Below, piece after piece: positions 1 to 9,111 of a stretch of 20,067 nucleotides of DNA. The stretch is from Bacillota bacterium. GTDB taxonomy: Bacteria; Bacillota_H; UBA994; UBA5500. The stretch is taken from contig JAAYGE010000166.1 in the NCBI GenBank assembly GCA_012727835.1, positions 1 through 20,067 of the forward strand, written 5' to 3'. The notes beneath the pieces were generated by a model. The model did not search any database. It saw nothing but the letters and a program-made list of their open reading frames with translations, and was not told the origin of the DNA. Made by a program: the position numbers and the translations under genes. Numbering within the stretch: position 1 is the first letter of the stretch; each line of letters opens with the position of its first letter.

Positions 1-34
1 AATTTATACATTCTTATATGCTTTTTTACACAAC

Positions 35-70
35 AAAAAACCGCCAAAGGGAATTCTCCCCCTGACGGTT
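35..70 (-). terminator. Intrinsic terminator after rpsI
   Basis: Read on the minus strand, the sequence AACCGTCA pairs with TTTGGCGGTT (with one GU pair and a small internal irregularity), encloses a further GGG/CCC pair and an 8-base loop, and runs directly into six T residues. This is a canonical Rho-independent terminator about 60 bases after the rpsI stop. It marks the end of the rplM-rpsI transcript and probably of any read-through from the long upstream cluster. The AT-rich 34 bases beyond it contain nothing I can assign. Confidence 0.88.
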
Positions 71-130
71 GGCGCTTGCGATAAGCAAACTTTGTAATTG
101 TAAACAAACTCGTGTGTAATGAAACAGCAA

Positions 131-523
131 TTAACGCTTGGAGAACTGGGGTGCGCGACGGGCTTTCTTCAAGCCGTATTTCTTACGCTCTTTCATGCGT
201 GGATCGCGTGTTAAAAGCCCGGCAGGCTTGAGGATGGAACGCATTTGATCGTCCACCTGCAAGAGAGCACGAGCAATACCGTGCCGAATGGCTCCAGCCT
301 GTCCGGAGTAGCCGCCACCATGAACGTTGGCGTAGACGTCAAAGCGATTCAAAGAATCGGTTAGCTCTAGCGGCTGACGTACAATTAGCTTTAATGTCTC
401 CAAGCCAAAGTACTCATCGATAGTCTGGCCATTGATATAAATGTTGCCAGTGCCTGGTAGCAAACGGACACGAGCCACAGCATGTTTACGGCGTCCAGTA
501 CCGTAGTAGAAAACCTTTGCCAT
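131..523 (-). CDS. rpsI: 30S ribosomal protein S9
   Basis: 130 residues, the usual length. S9 sits in the head of the 30S subunit, and its C-terminal tail reaches the P-site tRNA anticodon stem. Visible marks are the N-terminal [14 protein letters not shown] motif (residues 6-19), the central [21 protein letters not shown] block (about 67-87), and the basic tail ending RAPQFSKR with the terminal Lys-Arg typical of the family. The ATG start follows a strong GGAGGAG site. It lies 24 bases after rplM, the standard partner gene, and is followed by an intrinsic terminator. Nothing is odd. Confidence 0.98.
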   Translation of the reverse strand: MAKVFYYGTGRRKHAVARVRLLPGTGNIYINGQTIDEYFGLETLKLIVRQPLELTDSLNRFDVYANVHGGGYSGQAGAIRHGIARALLQVDDQMRSILKPAGLLTRDPRMKERKKYGLKKARRAPQFSKR

Positions 524-547
524 TGCTTCTTACTCCTCCTTCCTACG

Positions 548-985
548 CTAGCCTCTGAGAACCCAAGTTTCGGGCTTCTGGGCTTGATGAGGATGGTCGG
601 GGCCACTATAAACCTTGAGCTTCTTAGCCATGGCACGGCCCAAACGATTATGGGGCAACATGCCCTTGATAGCCTTTTCGATAACAAACTCAGGCTTCTT
701 TTCCATTAGAGTGCGATAGCTGGTTGACTTAATGCCACCGGGATAGCCGGAATGACGATAATATTTCTTCTGATCAAGCTTTTTGCCGGTTAGCACAACT
801 TTGTCCGCGTTAATCACAATCACAAAGTCACCCACATCCACATGGGGGGTGTACGTTGGTTTATGCTTACCACGCAAAATACTAGCAACCTCAGACGCTA
901 GACGACCCAACGTTTGGCCGGCAGCATCCACCACAAACCATTGGCGCGTTATATTCTGCGGGTTGGCCATGAAGGTTGTGCGCAT
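548..985 (-). CDS. rplM: 50S ribosomal protein L13
   Basis: 145 residues from the chosen ATG, matching the family. L13 binds 23S rRNA early in 50S assembly. The body shows the [16 protein letters not shown] segment (residues 16-31), [12 protein letters not shown], the [10 protein letters not shown] motif, and the [15 protein letters not shown] motif near the end. A longer reading from an in-frame ATG at 1000 is rejected because that ATG immediately abuts the GGAGGG ribosome-binding site (993-998) that serves the ATG at 985. Cotranscribed with rpsI. Preceded by its own promoter and a structured leader, so expression is probably controlled separately from the large cluster upstream. Confidence 0.97.
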   Translation of the reverse strand: MRTTFMANPQNITRQWFVVDAAGQTLGRLASEVASILRGKHKPTYTPHVDVGDFVIVINADKVVLTGKKLDQKKYYRHSGYPGGIKSTSYRTLMEKKPEFVIEKAIKGMLPHNRLGRAMAKKLKVYSGPDHPHQAQKPETWVLRG

Positions 986-1124
986 GGTGATTCCCTCCAA
1001 TATAGAAGTTATTAGAATGAAGATGGCCAGCCACGTCGGTCTTGATACGGCTGATCGCTAAGTCATCAGCCCAAGACGTTAAGCGCACGGCCCACATGGT
1101 TGGCCTGCGGGGCTAACCAGGCCA
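986..1124 (-). promoter_or_regulatory. Structured leader of rplM-rpsI mRNA (candidate L13 leader)
   Basis: The predicted 5' untranslated region is about 138 bases long. It contains a perfect 12-bp inverted repeat (arms 1096-1107 and 1118-1129, 10-base loop), whose 5' edge coincides with the predicted transcription start. It also has a two-part stem made of GTCTTG/CAAGAC (1039-1044 with 1072-1077) outside GGCTGAT/ATCAGCC (1049-1055 with 1065-1071), with a 4-base bulge. The GGAGGG site is at 993-998. Bacillota are known to carry a ribosomal leader element (the Rfam L13 leader family) in exactly this position. Assigning this one to that family is inference from position and foldedness, not from an alignment. 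Confidence 0.6.
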
Positions 1125-1130
1125 ACCATC

Positions 1131-1159
1131 ATTTTATCCTAGCACTTTTCCAGTGTCAA
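1131..1159 (-). promoter_or_regulatory. Sigma-A-type promoter for rplM-rpsI
   Basis: On the minus strand TTGACA (1154-1159) is followed after exactly 17 bases by TAAAAT (1131-1136). The -35 is a perfect consensus match and the -10 matches at five of six bases. Predicted start of transcription is near 1124. The -35 box lies within the last codons of truA, and the -10 lies just past its stop. It explains how rplM and rpsI can be transcribed apart from the ECF-truA genes. Confidence 0.75.
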
Positions 1160-1912
1160 GAAAAGCTCAGGTGGATAAAAAACCTTTTCTAGGCATAGCC
1201 CATGAGGTGGCACCGTGGGTCCCGCCAGTTCCCGCTGGCGACTGGCTAAGATGGCAGTCATGTCCTCGGGAGGACGCTTACCCAACCCCACCTGTAGCAA
1301 AGTGCCTACAATAATTCGCACCATGTTATACAAGAAACCGTTACCTTCAGCACAGATAAGTATCCGGCCCGGCTCCGGCTGTTCCACCGTTAATCGCCAG
1401 AGATGGCGCACGGTGCTTTTTACCGAGCTTCCTACTGCTTGGAAAGCTTTAAAATCGTGCTCGCCTTGCAATAGTTTGGCTGCCTGCTGCATGGCTACCA
1501 AATCCAGCTTGGGGGCCACATGGTAACTAAAGTGGCGCCTCAAAGCAGAAGGAATACTGCGATTACAAATCTCATAGTTGTAGCGTTTACCGATAGCCTG
1601 GTAGCGAGCATGAAACTCGAGAGGCACCTCCACCGCCGAAAGCACAACTATGCTCTTGGGCAAATTGGCGTTCAAGGCATAGGGTATGCGCTCCAGCGGA
1701 ATGCGGCTAGCGGTATAAAAATTGCAAGCTTGGCCTTTGGCATGGACTCCCGCATCGGTACGCGAGGCACCGGTTACGCGGATGGCATCGCCGGTGATCT
1801 TGACTAAAGCCGCCTCTAACGCCCCCTGAATAGTGGGTGCGTTCTTCTGGATTTGCCAGCCATGCCAATCGGTCCCATCATATTCTAATGTGAGTAAAAT
1901 ATTGCGCTTCAT
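1139..1912 (-). CDS. truA: tRNA pseudouridine(38-40) synthase TruA
   Basis: 257 residues, standard for TruA, which converts uridines 38, 39 and 40 of the tRNA anticodon arm to pseudouridine. The N-terminus has the LEYDGTDWHGWQ motif (residues 9-20). The catalytic aspartate is D53 within GASRTDAGVHAKGQ. Later motifs HDFKAF and YNMVRIIVGTLL complete the fold. The start at 1912 gives an ATGA overlap of 4 bases with the ecfT stop, implying translational coupling. An upstream in-frame extension to 1972 would run deep into ecfT and is rejected. The ecfA1-ecfA2-ecfT-truA order is common in Bacillota. The 3' end carries the rplM promoter -35. Confidence 0.97.
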   Translation of the reverse strand: MKRNILLTLEYDGTDWHGWQIQKNAPTIQGALEAALVKITGDAIRVTGASRTDAGVHAKGQACNFYTASRIPLERIPYALNANLPKSIVVLSAVEVPLEFHARYQAIGKRYNYEICNRSIPSALRRHFSYHVAPKLDLVAMQQAAKLLQGEHDFKAFQAVGSSVKSTVRHLWRLTVEQPEPGRILICAEGNGFLYNMVRIIVGTLLQVGLGKRPPEDMTAILASRQRELAGPTVPPHGLCLEKVFYPPELFLTLEKC

Positions 1913-2712
1913 CCCCATCGCCCCAAGAAATAGGCTGTCGCAAATGCTAGCCCGGCCAAACAGTAGGCCCAAAAATCGTTACGGGAGTACTTCAATACCT
2001 TCAAGCGGGTACGATGTTCGCCTCCTCGGTAAGCGCGGGCTTCCATAGCCATGGCCAACTCATCGGCCCGCCGGAAGGCGCTCACAAAAAGAGGAACTAA
2101 CAAAGGCAAAAGGCTTTTGGCCCGCTTAACCAACCCACCGCTTTCAAAGTCGGCTCCTCGGGCCAGCTGGGCCCGCATAATCTTATCGGCCTCATCAATC
2201 AGGGTGGGGATAAAACGCAAAGCAATGGTCATCATCATGGCCAGCTCATGGGCTGGCAAGCCCACTTTGGCGCCCGGGCTCAAAATGCGTTCTAATCCAT
2301 CGGTTAAAGCTATGGGTGAGGTGGTCAATGTCAACAAGGAAGTGGCCACCACCAAAAGCATCAGGCGGAAGGCAAGGAAGGTACCCTGCACCAACCCGTT
2401 ACTTTCCACCCGCAAAAACTGCCATTCCCACAGTACTGCCCCGCCCCGGGTAGTAAATAGGTGCAAGAAAAAGGTTAGGGCGATAATGAACTTAAGGGGC
2501 CTAAGGCCCCGCAGCATCACCTTTAAGGGCACACCGGCAACTTGCGCTGCCACAAGGACCAGGGCTGCCAACCAGAGATAGGCCAAGAAACCTTTCACTA
2601 TGAACAGCACCACTATAAAGGCGAAACTGAGAGTTAACTTGGTACGGGGGTCCAGGCGGTGTACCACCGAATCACCGGGATAGTACTGGCCGATAGAAAT
2701 GTTTTTCAACAT
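1909..2712 (-). CDS. ecfT: ECF transporter transmembrane component EcfT
   Basis: 267 residues. EcfT is the membrane scaffold linking the two ATPases to exchangeable substrate-binding S proteins. Several hydrophobic helices are evident (about residues 28-60, 73-87, 108-132 and 246-263). The long cytoplasmic coupling region carries the expected Ala-Arg-Gly signature at 184-186 (QLARGADFE) and the related EARAYRG at 224-230, which contact EcfA1/A2. The start is uncertain between GTG at 2718 (overlapping the ecfA2 stop by 4 bases) and ATG at 2712. I prefer 2712 because the purine-rich GGGAAGGG site is then 8 bases away rather than 2. No S component is encoded nearby, so this is a shared, group II module. 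Confidence 0.93.
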   Translation of the reverse strand: MLKNISIGQYYPGDSVVHRLDPRTKLTLSFAFIVVLFIVKGFLAYLWLAALVLVAAQVAGVPLKVMLRGLRPLKFIIALTFFLHLFTTRGGAVLWEWQFLRVESNGLVQGTFLAFRLMLLVVATSLLTLTTSPIALTDGLERILSPGAKVGLPAHELAMMMTIALRFIPTLIDEADKIMRAQLARGADFESGGLVKRAKSLLPLLVPLFVSAFRRADELAMAMEARAYRGGEHRTRLKVLKYSRNDFWAYCLAGLAFATAYFLGRWG

Positions 2713-2714
2713 AC

Positions 2715-3578
2715 TCACTGCCCTTCCCCCCCGTGGCTTAACCCAAGAATGATGGCCCCAGCTTCCTGCACCGTTAGGGCAACAGGGGGCACGTTGTATC
2801 CCCGCTCCCTTAAGGCCAACATCAGCTCCGTCACCTGGGGCACGCCCAGTCCCACATCCATCAACATTTTAGCCTGGGCAAAAACCTCCCGCGGAGTGCC
2901 GTCGGCTATTATTCGCCCCCGATGCAAAACTATCAGCCGGGTGGCTACACGAGCGATATCTTCCATGCTATGGGATACAAGAATTATGGTCATGCCGCTC
3001 CTGCTGTGCAGCTGCTGCAATTGATTTAGCAGTTCGTCCCGCGCCTGGGGATCCAAGCCGGCGGTCGGTTCATCTAAAACTAAAACCTGGGGCCGCATGG
3101 CTAATACGCCGGCGATGGCCACTCGTCGCATCTGTCCGCCGCTCAGCTCGAAGGGGGAACGGTCCACAATAGTATCCGGATCTAAACCTACCAAGGAGAG
3201 GGCCTCGTGTACCCGCTCGGGCAATTCCTCTTCTGGAACCCCCTGATTTTTGGGGCCAAAGGCCACGTCGGCAAATACGGTTTCTTCAAAGAGTTGGTGC
3301 TCCGGATACTGAAAGATTAAGCCCACCCTTTGGCGCACCGCCCGCAAATCGGTTTTCCTATCGGCCAAGTTTTGCCCGTCAACTAATACTTCTCCCTGGC
3401 TAGGGTGCATAAGACCATTGAAGTGCTGCACCAAAGTAGATTTACCGCTTCCCGTAGGGCCGATGATACCAATAAATTCGCCGGCACCGATAGTAAGGCT
3501 GATATTATCTAGGGCTCGTATCTCAAAGGGAGTACCCGGACTATAAATACTGCTTAAATTTCTTACAGTAATTGACAT
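2715..3578 (-). CDS. ecfA2: ECF transporter ATPase EcfA2
   Basis: 287 residues. One of the two ATPases powering the ECF importer for vitamins or metal ions. Walker A is GPTGSGKST (residues 40-48), the Q-loop glutamine is Q90 in [10 protein letters not shown], the signature is LSGGQ (145-149), Walker B is [13 protein letters not shown] with catalytic E170, and the switch histidine is H203. The C-terminal extension (about 230-287) with [15 protein letters not shown] is characteristic of this transporter family. It overlaps the end of ecfA1 by 16 bases, and its ribosome-binding site (GGTGGAG) lies inside ecfA1. The YPEHQLFE Q-loop and PTAGLDP fit A2 rather than A1. Confidence 0.95.
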   Translation of the reverse strand: MSITVRNLSSIYSPGTPFEIRALDNISLTIGAGEFIGIIGPTGSGKSTLVQHFNGLMHPSQGEVLVDGQNLADRKTDLRAVRQRVGLIFQYPEHQLFEETVFADVAFGPKNQGVPEEELPERVHEALSLVGLDPDTIVDRSPFELSGGQMRRVAIAGVLAMRPQVLVLDEPTAGLDPQARDELLNQLQQLHSRSGMTIILVSHSMEDIARVATRLIVLHRGRIIADGTPREVFAQAKMLMDVGLGVPQVTELMLALRERGYNVPPVALTVQEAGAIILGLSHGGEGQ

Positions 3579-4402
3579 AGCTGCTCCACCATTTCTGCCA
3601 CCGTTAAAATGTCAGGGCGCAGGTTTAGACCTTGCTCCCGCAGCAGCTGGGCTAGGCTAGTAACTTGAGGCACGTCGAGCCCCAGTTCCCGCAATAGGTC
3701 TACCTGCTTAAATACTTCCCGGTTGCTCCCATCCAAAACTATACGCCCCCTGTCCAGCACGATGACCCGATCGGCCAGTACGGCCTCATCCATATGGTGA
3801 GTAATAAGCACCACTGTCATCCCCCGCTCTCGATTTAAGCGTAGGGCCGTCTCTATTACTTCTTTCCGCCCTATGGGGTCCAGCATGGCCGTTGACTCGT
3901 CGAGAATGAGTATTTTAGGGTGCATAGCCAAATCCCCGGCTATGGCTACCCTTTGCTTTTGCCCTCCGGACAACATATGGGGTGGATGCAGAGCGTAATC
4001 ACTCATGCGGACTAGGCGTAAAGCCTCATCTACGCGCTGGCGAATTTCTGCCGGTGGGACACCCAGGTTTTCAGGTCCAAAAGCCACATCTTCCTCTACA
4101 ATTGTAGCCACGATCTGATTGTCGGGATTTTGAAAGACCATACCGGCTATTTGCCGAATAGCAAAAATAGAGGTTTCGTCTTTAGTGCTAATGCCATCCA
4201 CCCATACCTCACCGGAGGTAGGGGTTAGGATGGCATTAATGAGCTTGGCCAAAGTGGATTTTCCAGACCCGTTGCGACCTACGATAGCCACAAATTCACC
4301 AGGCTCTATAGATAAGGAGACATCTTGTAACGCCTGCGTCTGCTGGGAGCCTTCACCGTCATAACTGTAACAGACCCCCTCCATGCGGATTATAGCGGAC
4401 AC
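3563..4402 (-). CDS. ecfA1: ECF transporter ATPase EcfA1
   Basis: 279 residues, starting with GTG 6 bases after a GGAGGG site. This is the partner ATPase of EcfA2. Walker A is GRNGSGKST (42-50), the Q-loop is Q91 in FQNPDNQ, the signature is LSGGQ (144-148), Walker B is [13 protein letters not shown] with catalytic E169, and the switch histidine lies in ITHHMDEA (H202). The QNPDNQ and STAMLDP forms are typical of EcfA1. It lies 18 bases after rplQ with no visible terminator or good promoter between, so it is probably part of the ribosomal transcript, as in many Bacillota. Confidence 0.95.
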   Translation of the reverse strand: MSAIIRMEGVCYSYDGEGSQQTQALQDVSLSIEPGEFVAIVGRNGSGKSTLAKLINAILTPTSGEVWVDGISTKDETSIFAIRQIAGMVFQNPDNQIVATIVEEDVAFGPENLGVPPAEIRQRVDEALRLVRMSDYALHPPHMLSGGQKQRVAIAGDLAMHPKILILDESTAMLDPIGRKEVIETALRLNRERGMTVVLITHHMDEAVLADRVIVLDRGRIVLDGSNREVFKQVDLLRELGLDVPQVTSLAQLLREQGLNLRPDILTVAEMVEQLCQLL

Positions 4403-4420
4403 GGCGATCCCTCCTATCGA

Positions 4421-4762
4421 CTACTCTACCAGCTCAAGGATTGCCATTGACGCACCATCACCCTGACGAATACTGGTCTTAATGATGCGAGTATAGCCAC
4501 CTGGTCGATCGGCATAACGTGGAGCCAGTTCTTCAAACACCTTTGTTACCACCGATTCATCCCAAATATAGGCTAGGGCACGGCGGCGGGCATGCAGGTC
4601 GCCCCGTTTGCCTAGGGAAATCATCTTTTCAGCAATCGGCTGCACCGTTTTGGCCCGAGTTTCAGTCGTTTCAATCCGCCCGCTTGCCAAAAGGGCAGTA
4701 ACTAAATTGCGCAACATAGAACGCCGATGATTGGCCGGCCGACCAAGTTTACGATATGGCAC
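4421..4762 (-). CDS. rplQ: 50S ribosomal protein L17
   Basis: 113 residues from GTG at 4762. L17 binds 23S rRNA near the peptide exit tunnel. It shows the [19 protein letters not shown] start, the [12 protein letters not shown] motif (about residues 30-41) and the [28 protein letters not shown] ending. A GTG at 4771 in the same frame is rejected because it is part of the GGAGGTG ribosome-binding site itself. From 4762 the spacing is 8 bases and the length matches the family. It follows rpoA by 17 bases, as in the classical alpha operon. Confidence 0.97.
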   Translation of the reverse strand: MPYRKLGRPANHRRSMLRNLVTALLASGRIETTETRAKTVQPIAEKMISLGKRGDLHARRRALAYIWDESVVTKVFEELAPRYADRPGGYTRIIKTSIRQGDGASMAILELVE

Positions 4763-4779
4763 GGAGAACACCTCCCCCT

Positions 4780-5727
4780 TTAGTCTTCCGCTTCACGCAG
4801 GCTCAGTCCTAGGTCCGCCAGCTTGGTTGTCAGTTCTTCTAGAGACTTTTTGCCTAAATTGCGGACCTTCATCAAGTCTGCTTCTGTTTTTTCAACGAGC
4901 TCCGACACCATATTTATGCCTGCTCTCTTTAGACAGTTGTAGCAGCGAACCGACAAGTCGAGTTCTTCGATAGTCATGTCTAAGACTCTGTCGCGTTCTT
5001 CATCTTCCTCAGAAACTAAGATCTGCTCTTGCTGAGCCCGTTCTGTTAAACCGACAAACAATTCCAGATTGCTAGATAAAATCTTAGCGCCCACGCTGAT
5101 AGCCTCTTCCGGACAGATGCTACCATCGGTCCACACCTCTAAGATCAATTTATCCAGGTCGGTTACGTCGCCCCGACGGGTATTCTCCACCTGGTAGTTA
5201 ACCTTACGAATGGGCGAAAAAATCGAGTCGATGGGAATGACGCCGATAGGTTGATTGGGGCGTTTATTGCGCTCAGCAGAAACATAACCCCGCCCTTGTT
5301 CAGCGGTCATTTCCACAAACAAACGCGCATTATCCGCCAAATGGGCTATCACCAGCTCCGGATTCAGTACGGTTACATCGGCATCGCAAATAATATCAGC
5401 CCCAGTAACCGTGCCTGGCCCTTCCTTTTCAATCCGTAGCGTCTTAACCTCATCACTTACGATGCGCAGCCGGAGTTCTTTCAGGTTGAGGATTATCTCG
5501 GTCGTGTCTTCTACCACCCCTGGGATGGTAGAAAACTCATGGAGAACACCTTCTATCTGCACCGAAGTAATTGCTGCACCCGGTAACGAAGATAGTAGTA
5601 CCCGGCGCAATGCATTCCCCAGCGTGGTTCCATAGCCCCGCTCTAAGGGCTCAACAACAAAACGCCCGTAGGTCTTCTCTTCGTTAATTTCAGCGCACTC
5701 GATCTTCGGCTTTTCAATTTCGATCAT
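4780..5727 (-). CDS. rpoA: DNA-directed RNA polymerase subunit alpha
   Basis: 315 residues, full length. The N-terminal domain (about 1-230) dimerises and nucleates core polymerase assembly. Its [14 protein letters not shown] segment (37-50) is diagnostic. An acidic linker (about 239-250) joins it to the C-terminal domain, which binds UP-element DNA and activators. R261 and N264 (in [11 protein letters not shown]) correspond to the DNA-contacting residues, and [15 protein letters not shown] follows. The ATG lies after a GGAGGG site with slightly long spacing (11 bases). Located between rpsD and rplQ as expected. Confidence 0.98.
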   Translation of the reverse strand: MIEIEKPKIECAEINEEKTYGRFVVEPLERGYGTTLGNALRRVLLSSLPGAAITSVQIEGVLHEFSTIPGVVEDTTEIILNLKELRLRIVSDEVKTLRIEKEGPGTVTGADIICDADVTVLNPELVIAHLADNARLFVEMTAEQGRGYVSAERNKRPNQPIGVIPIDSIFSPIRKVNYQVENTRRGDVTDLDKLILEVWTDGSICPEEAISVGAKILSSNLELFVGLTERAQQEQILVSEEDEERDRVLDMTIEELDLSVRCYNCLKRAGINMVSELVEKTEADLMKVRNLGKKSLEELTTKLADLGLSLREAED

Positions 5728-5787
5728 CTTGGCGTTAACCCTCCTTAATTCCCCATTACCGCTCCGGTAGACTACTTGAGGGTGCCG

Positions 5788-6417
5788 TTATCTAGAGTAC
5801 ATTTCGACGATTTGTTGCTCTTCCACAGGAATGTCAATATCATCGCGTGCAGGCAAACGTACTACTCGACCGGCAAGATTGGCTGCGTCCAGGGTCAACC
5901 ACTCGGGAACCCGATGTTCGCCCAGTATTTCACTCAGATTCTTGAAATAGGCGGTGTCCCGACTGGACTCACGCACAGCTATTTCATCGTTCTCTCTCAC
6001 CGAATAGGAAGGAATATCGACTTTCCGACCATTGACGGTGAAATGACCATGGTTCACCAATTGACGGGCTTGAGAGCGAGAATTAGCAAAACCAAGGCGA
6101 TAAACCACGTTATCTAAACGCAACTCCAAGAGCTGCAGTAAACGCTCACCAGTAACCCCTTTGGAGCGGGAAGCAGCTTTGTAGTAACGGCGGAATTGCT
6201 TTTCCAATACGCCGTAGATACGACGAGCTTTCTGCTTCTCCCTTAACTGCTGGCCATAGTCGGAAATCTTACCACGGCGCCGCTGACCGTGCTGGCCAGG
6301 CGGGTAGGGGCGCTTAGCCACGGGGCACTTGTCAGAATAGCAACGCTCACCTTTCAGGAACAACTTTGTGCCTTCGCGACGGCACAGGCGACATACTGGT
6401 CCATTGTACTTAGCCAC
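5788..6417 (-). CDS. rpsD: 30S ribosomal protein S4 (cysteine-bearing form)
   Basis: 209 residues. S4 is a primary 16S rRNA-binding protein that initiates assembly of the 30S body and helps form the mRNA entry helicase site. Cysteines 9, 12, 26 and 31 form the zinc-site pattern seen in many Gram-positive S4 proteins. The S4 RNA-binding domain is visible at about 98-150 ([20 protein letters not shown] and [14 protein letters not shown]). It starts with GTG, about 10 bases after GGAGGT. An ATG in the spacer (ATGCAT) is in another frame. In other bacteria S4 autoregulates the alpha operon; I see no recognisable target here. Confidence 0.97.
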   Translation of the reverse strand: MAKYNGPVCRLCRREGTKLFLKGERCYSDKCPVAKRPYPPGQHGQRRRGKISDYGQQLREKQKARRIYGVLEKQFRRYYKAASRSKGVTGERLLQLLELRLDNVVYRLGFANSRSQARQLVNHGHFTVNGRKVDIPSYSVRENDEIAVRESSRDTAYFKNLSEILGEHRVPEWLTLDAANLAGRVVRLPARDDIDIPVEEQQIVEMYSR

Positions 6418-6439
6418 TTATGCATACACCTCCCTGTCT

Positions 6440-6835
6440 CTAAACTCGACGCCGTTTCGGTGGCCGGCAACCGTTATGGGGAACCGGCGTGACATCCTTA
6501 ATCATGCTCACTTGTAGACCGGCGGCTTGTAACGAACGGATTGCGGCTTCACGACCGCTACCAGGACCCTTAACGTGAACTTCTACTTCCTTCATGCCAT
6601 GCTCCATGGCAGCCTTGGCAGCCGTTTCAGCTGCAATGCCGGCGGCGAAGGGAGTGCTCTTACGAGAGCCCTTGTAGCCCACATTACCTGCGCTAGACCA
6701 AGAGATGGTAGCACCGGCTTTATCGGTAATGGTGATGATGGTGTTGTTGAATGTGGAACGAATATGAGCGATGCCAAACTCGACATTTTTGCGTTCGCGA
6801 CGTCTTGTTCTAGCAGCTGTTCTCCTTCTAGCCAT
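6440..6835 (-). CDS. rpsK: 30S ribosomal protein S11
   Basis: 131 residues, normal length. S11 forms part of the 30S platform near the mRNA exit region with S7 and S18. Diagnostic blocks are the Arg-rich start, [19 protein letters not shown] (about 20-38), [23 protein letters not shown] residues at 42-59 and the C-terminal [21 protein letters not shown] start with a GGAAGGGGG-type site. It lies 21 bases after rpsM and 22 before rpsD. No anomalies. Confidence 0.98.
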   Translation of the reverse strand: MARRRTAARTRRRERKNVEFGIAHIRSTFNNTIITITDKAGATISWSSAGNVGYKGSRKSTPFAAGIAAETAAKAAMEHGMKEVEVHVKGPGSGREAAIRSLQAAGLQVSMIKDVTPVPHNGCRPPKRRRV

Positions 6836-6856
6836 TAGCTACTTTTACCCCCTTCC

Positions 6857-7228
6857 TTATTTCTTGCGACGAACGCCAACGGTGCGTTTCTTACCCTTAC
6901 GGGTTCTAGCATTCGTTTTTGTTCGCTGCCCACGCACGGGCAAACCGCGTCGATGACGCAAACCACGGTAACAACCGATTTCCATTAAACGCTTAATATT
7001 TGAGTTGACCTCACGCCGCAGGTCACCCTCTACGTGGTAATCCCTGTCGATAACTTCGCGCAGGCGGTTAACTTCGTCTTCTGTCAAATCCCGCACACGG
7101 GTATCGGGATTGACACCGGTCTTTTGCAAAATCTCGCGAGAGCGACTCAGACCGATTCCATAGATATAAGTGAGGGCTATTTCCACCCGCTTTTCACGCG
7201 GGATGTCAACACCGGCAATACGAGCCAT
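6857..7228 (-). CDS. rpsM: 30S ribosomal protein S13
   Basis: 123 residues. S13 lies in the 30S head, forms inter-subunit bridges and contacts the P-site tRNA through its basic tail. The [21 protein letters not shown] opening, the [13 protein letters not shown] helix-two-turn-helix (about 23-35), and the [22 protein letters not shown] tail are diagnostic. The ATG follows AGGAGG with 11 bases between. First gene of the alpha cluster proper, 61 bases after rpmJ. That gap holds a short hairpin but no clear promoter. Confidence 0.98.
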   Translation of the reverse strand: MARIAGVDIPREKRVEIALTYIYGIGLSRSREILQKTGVNPDTRVRDLTEDEVNRLREVIDRDYHVEGDLRREVNSNIKRLMEIGCYRGLRHRRGLPVRGQRTKTNARTRKGKKRTVGVRRKK

Positions 7229-7289
7229 GCTTAGCTCTACACCTCCTAGAAGAGTTTCAATCTCTAACGCCTAGCTTCCCTAACGAAGC

Positions 7290-7403
7290 TTAGCCTTGTC
7301 TCTGCTTGTGTTTCGGGTTCTCGCAAATGACCATCACACGGCCTTTGCGGCGAATCAATTTACACTTCTCACACATCGGCTTGACTGAGGGCCGAACCTT
7401 CAT
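7290..7403 (-). CDS. rpmJ: 50S ribosomal protein L36 (zinc-binding form)
   Basis: A 37-residue protein: [20 protein letters not shown] followed by [18 protein letters not shown]36 is the smallest 50S protein and a zinc ribbon. All four ligands are present (C11, C14, C27, H32), so this is the zinc-requiring C+ form. The ATG is preceded by GGAGGTGCC, and the gene sits between infA and rpsM as in most Bacillota. It is easily missed because of its size, but the match to the family is essentially complete. Confidence 0.97.
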   Translation of the reverse strand: MKVRPSVKPMCEKCKLIRRKGRVMVICENPKHKQRQG

Positions 7404-7422
7404 GATGGCACCTCCTTCACCA

Positions 7423-7641
7423 CTATTTGTGCCGGTAGCGTATGCGCCCCCGGGTTAAATCATATGGGGAAAGCTCAACGGTAACCAAATCACCCGGCAG
7501 AATACGGATGAAGTTAATACGAATCTTACCAGAAATATGGGCCATAACCTGATGCCCGTTTTCAAGCTCCACCCTAAACATGGCGTTAGGTAAAGCTTCC
7601 ACTACTCTTCCTTTAACTTCAATGGCATCACCTTTTGCCAA
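7423..7641 (-). CDS. infA: Translation initiation factor IF-1
   Basis: 72 residues, exactly the family length. IF1 is a single OB-fold protein that occupies the 30S A site during initiation and helps IF2 and IF3. The sequence includes [20 protein letters not shown] (residues 8-27), [13 protein letters not shown] and the C-terminal [20 protein letters not shown]. The start is TTG, 8-9 bases after GGGAGGTT. No ATG or GTG is available upstream in frame at a plausible site. The gap to map is 64 bases. The small KOW-domain gene often present here in Bacillota is absent. Confidence 0.97.
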   Translation of the reverse strand: MAKGDAIEVKGRVVEALPNAMFRVELENGHQVMAHISGKIRINFIRILPGDLVTVELSPYDLTRGRIRYRHK

Positions 7642-7705
7642 ATGCTCAACCTCCCTTTATTCAGCCTGTAGTAATCCCTACACACCAAGATAAACCTACT
7701 TCAAC

Positions 7706-9108
<1,403 letters not shown>

Positions 9109-9111
9109 TTA

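Noticed and set aside
1096..1136. The 12-bp inverted repeat after truA as an intrinsic terminator.
   Set aside because: In the direction of transcription no T-run follows. The ATTTTAT lies on the other side, where it is the -10 box of the minus-strand promoter.
2330..2365. TTGACA-like hexamers inside ecfT and elsewhere (for example near 7085, 12080 and 14200) as internal promoters.
   Set aside because: None has an acceptable -10 at 16-18 bases.
5757..5769. Five-pair hairpin TACCG-CTC-CGGTA between rpsD and rpoA, considered as an S4 target.
   Set aside because: Too short and with no resemblance to the known S4 pseudoknot targets that I can see.
7271..7293. Short imperfect hairpin (CTAGCTTC with GAAGCTTAG) over the rpmJ stop codon.
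   Set aside because: Eight pairs with a bulge and no T-run; this is within what chance gives in 20 kb.
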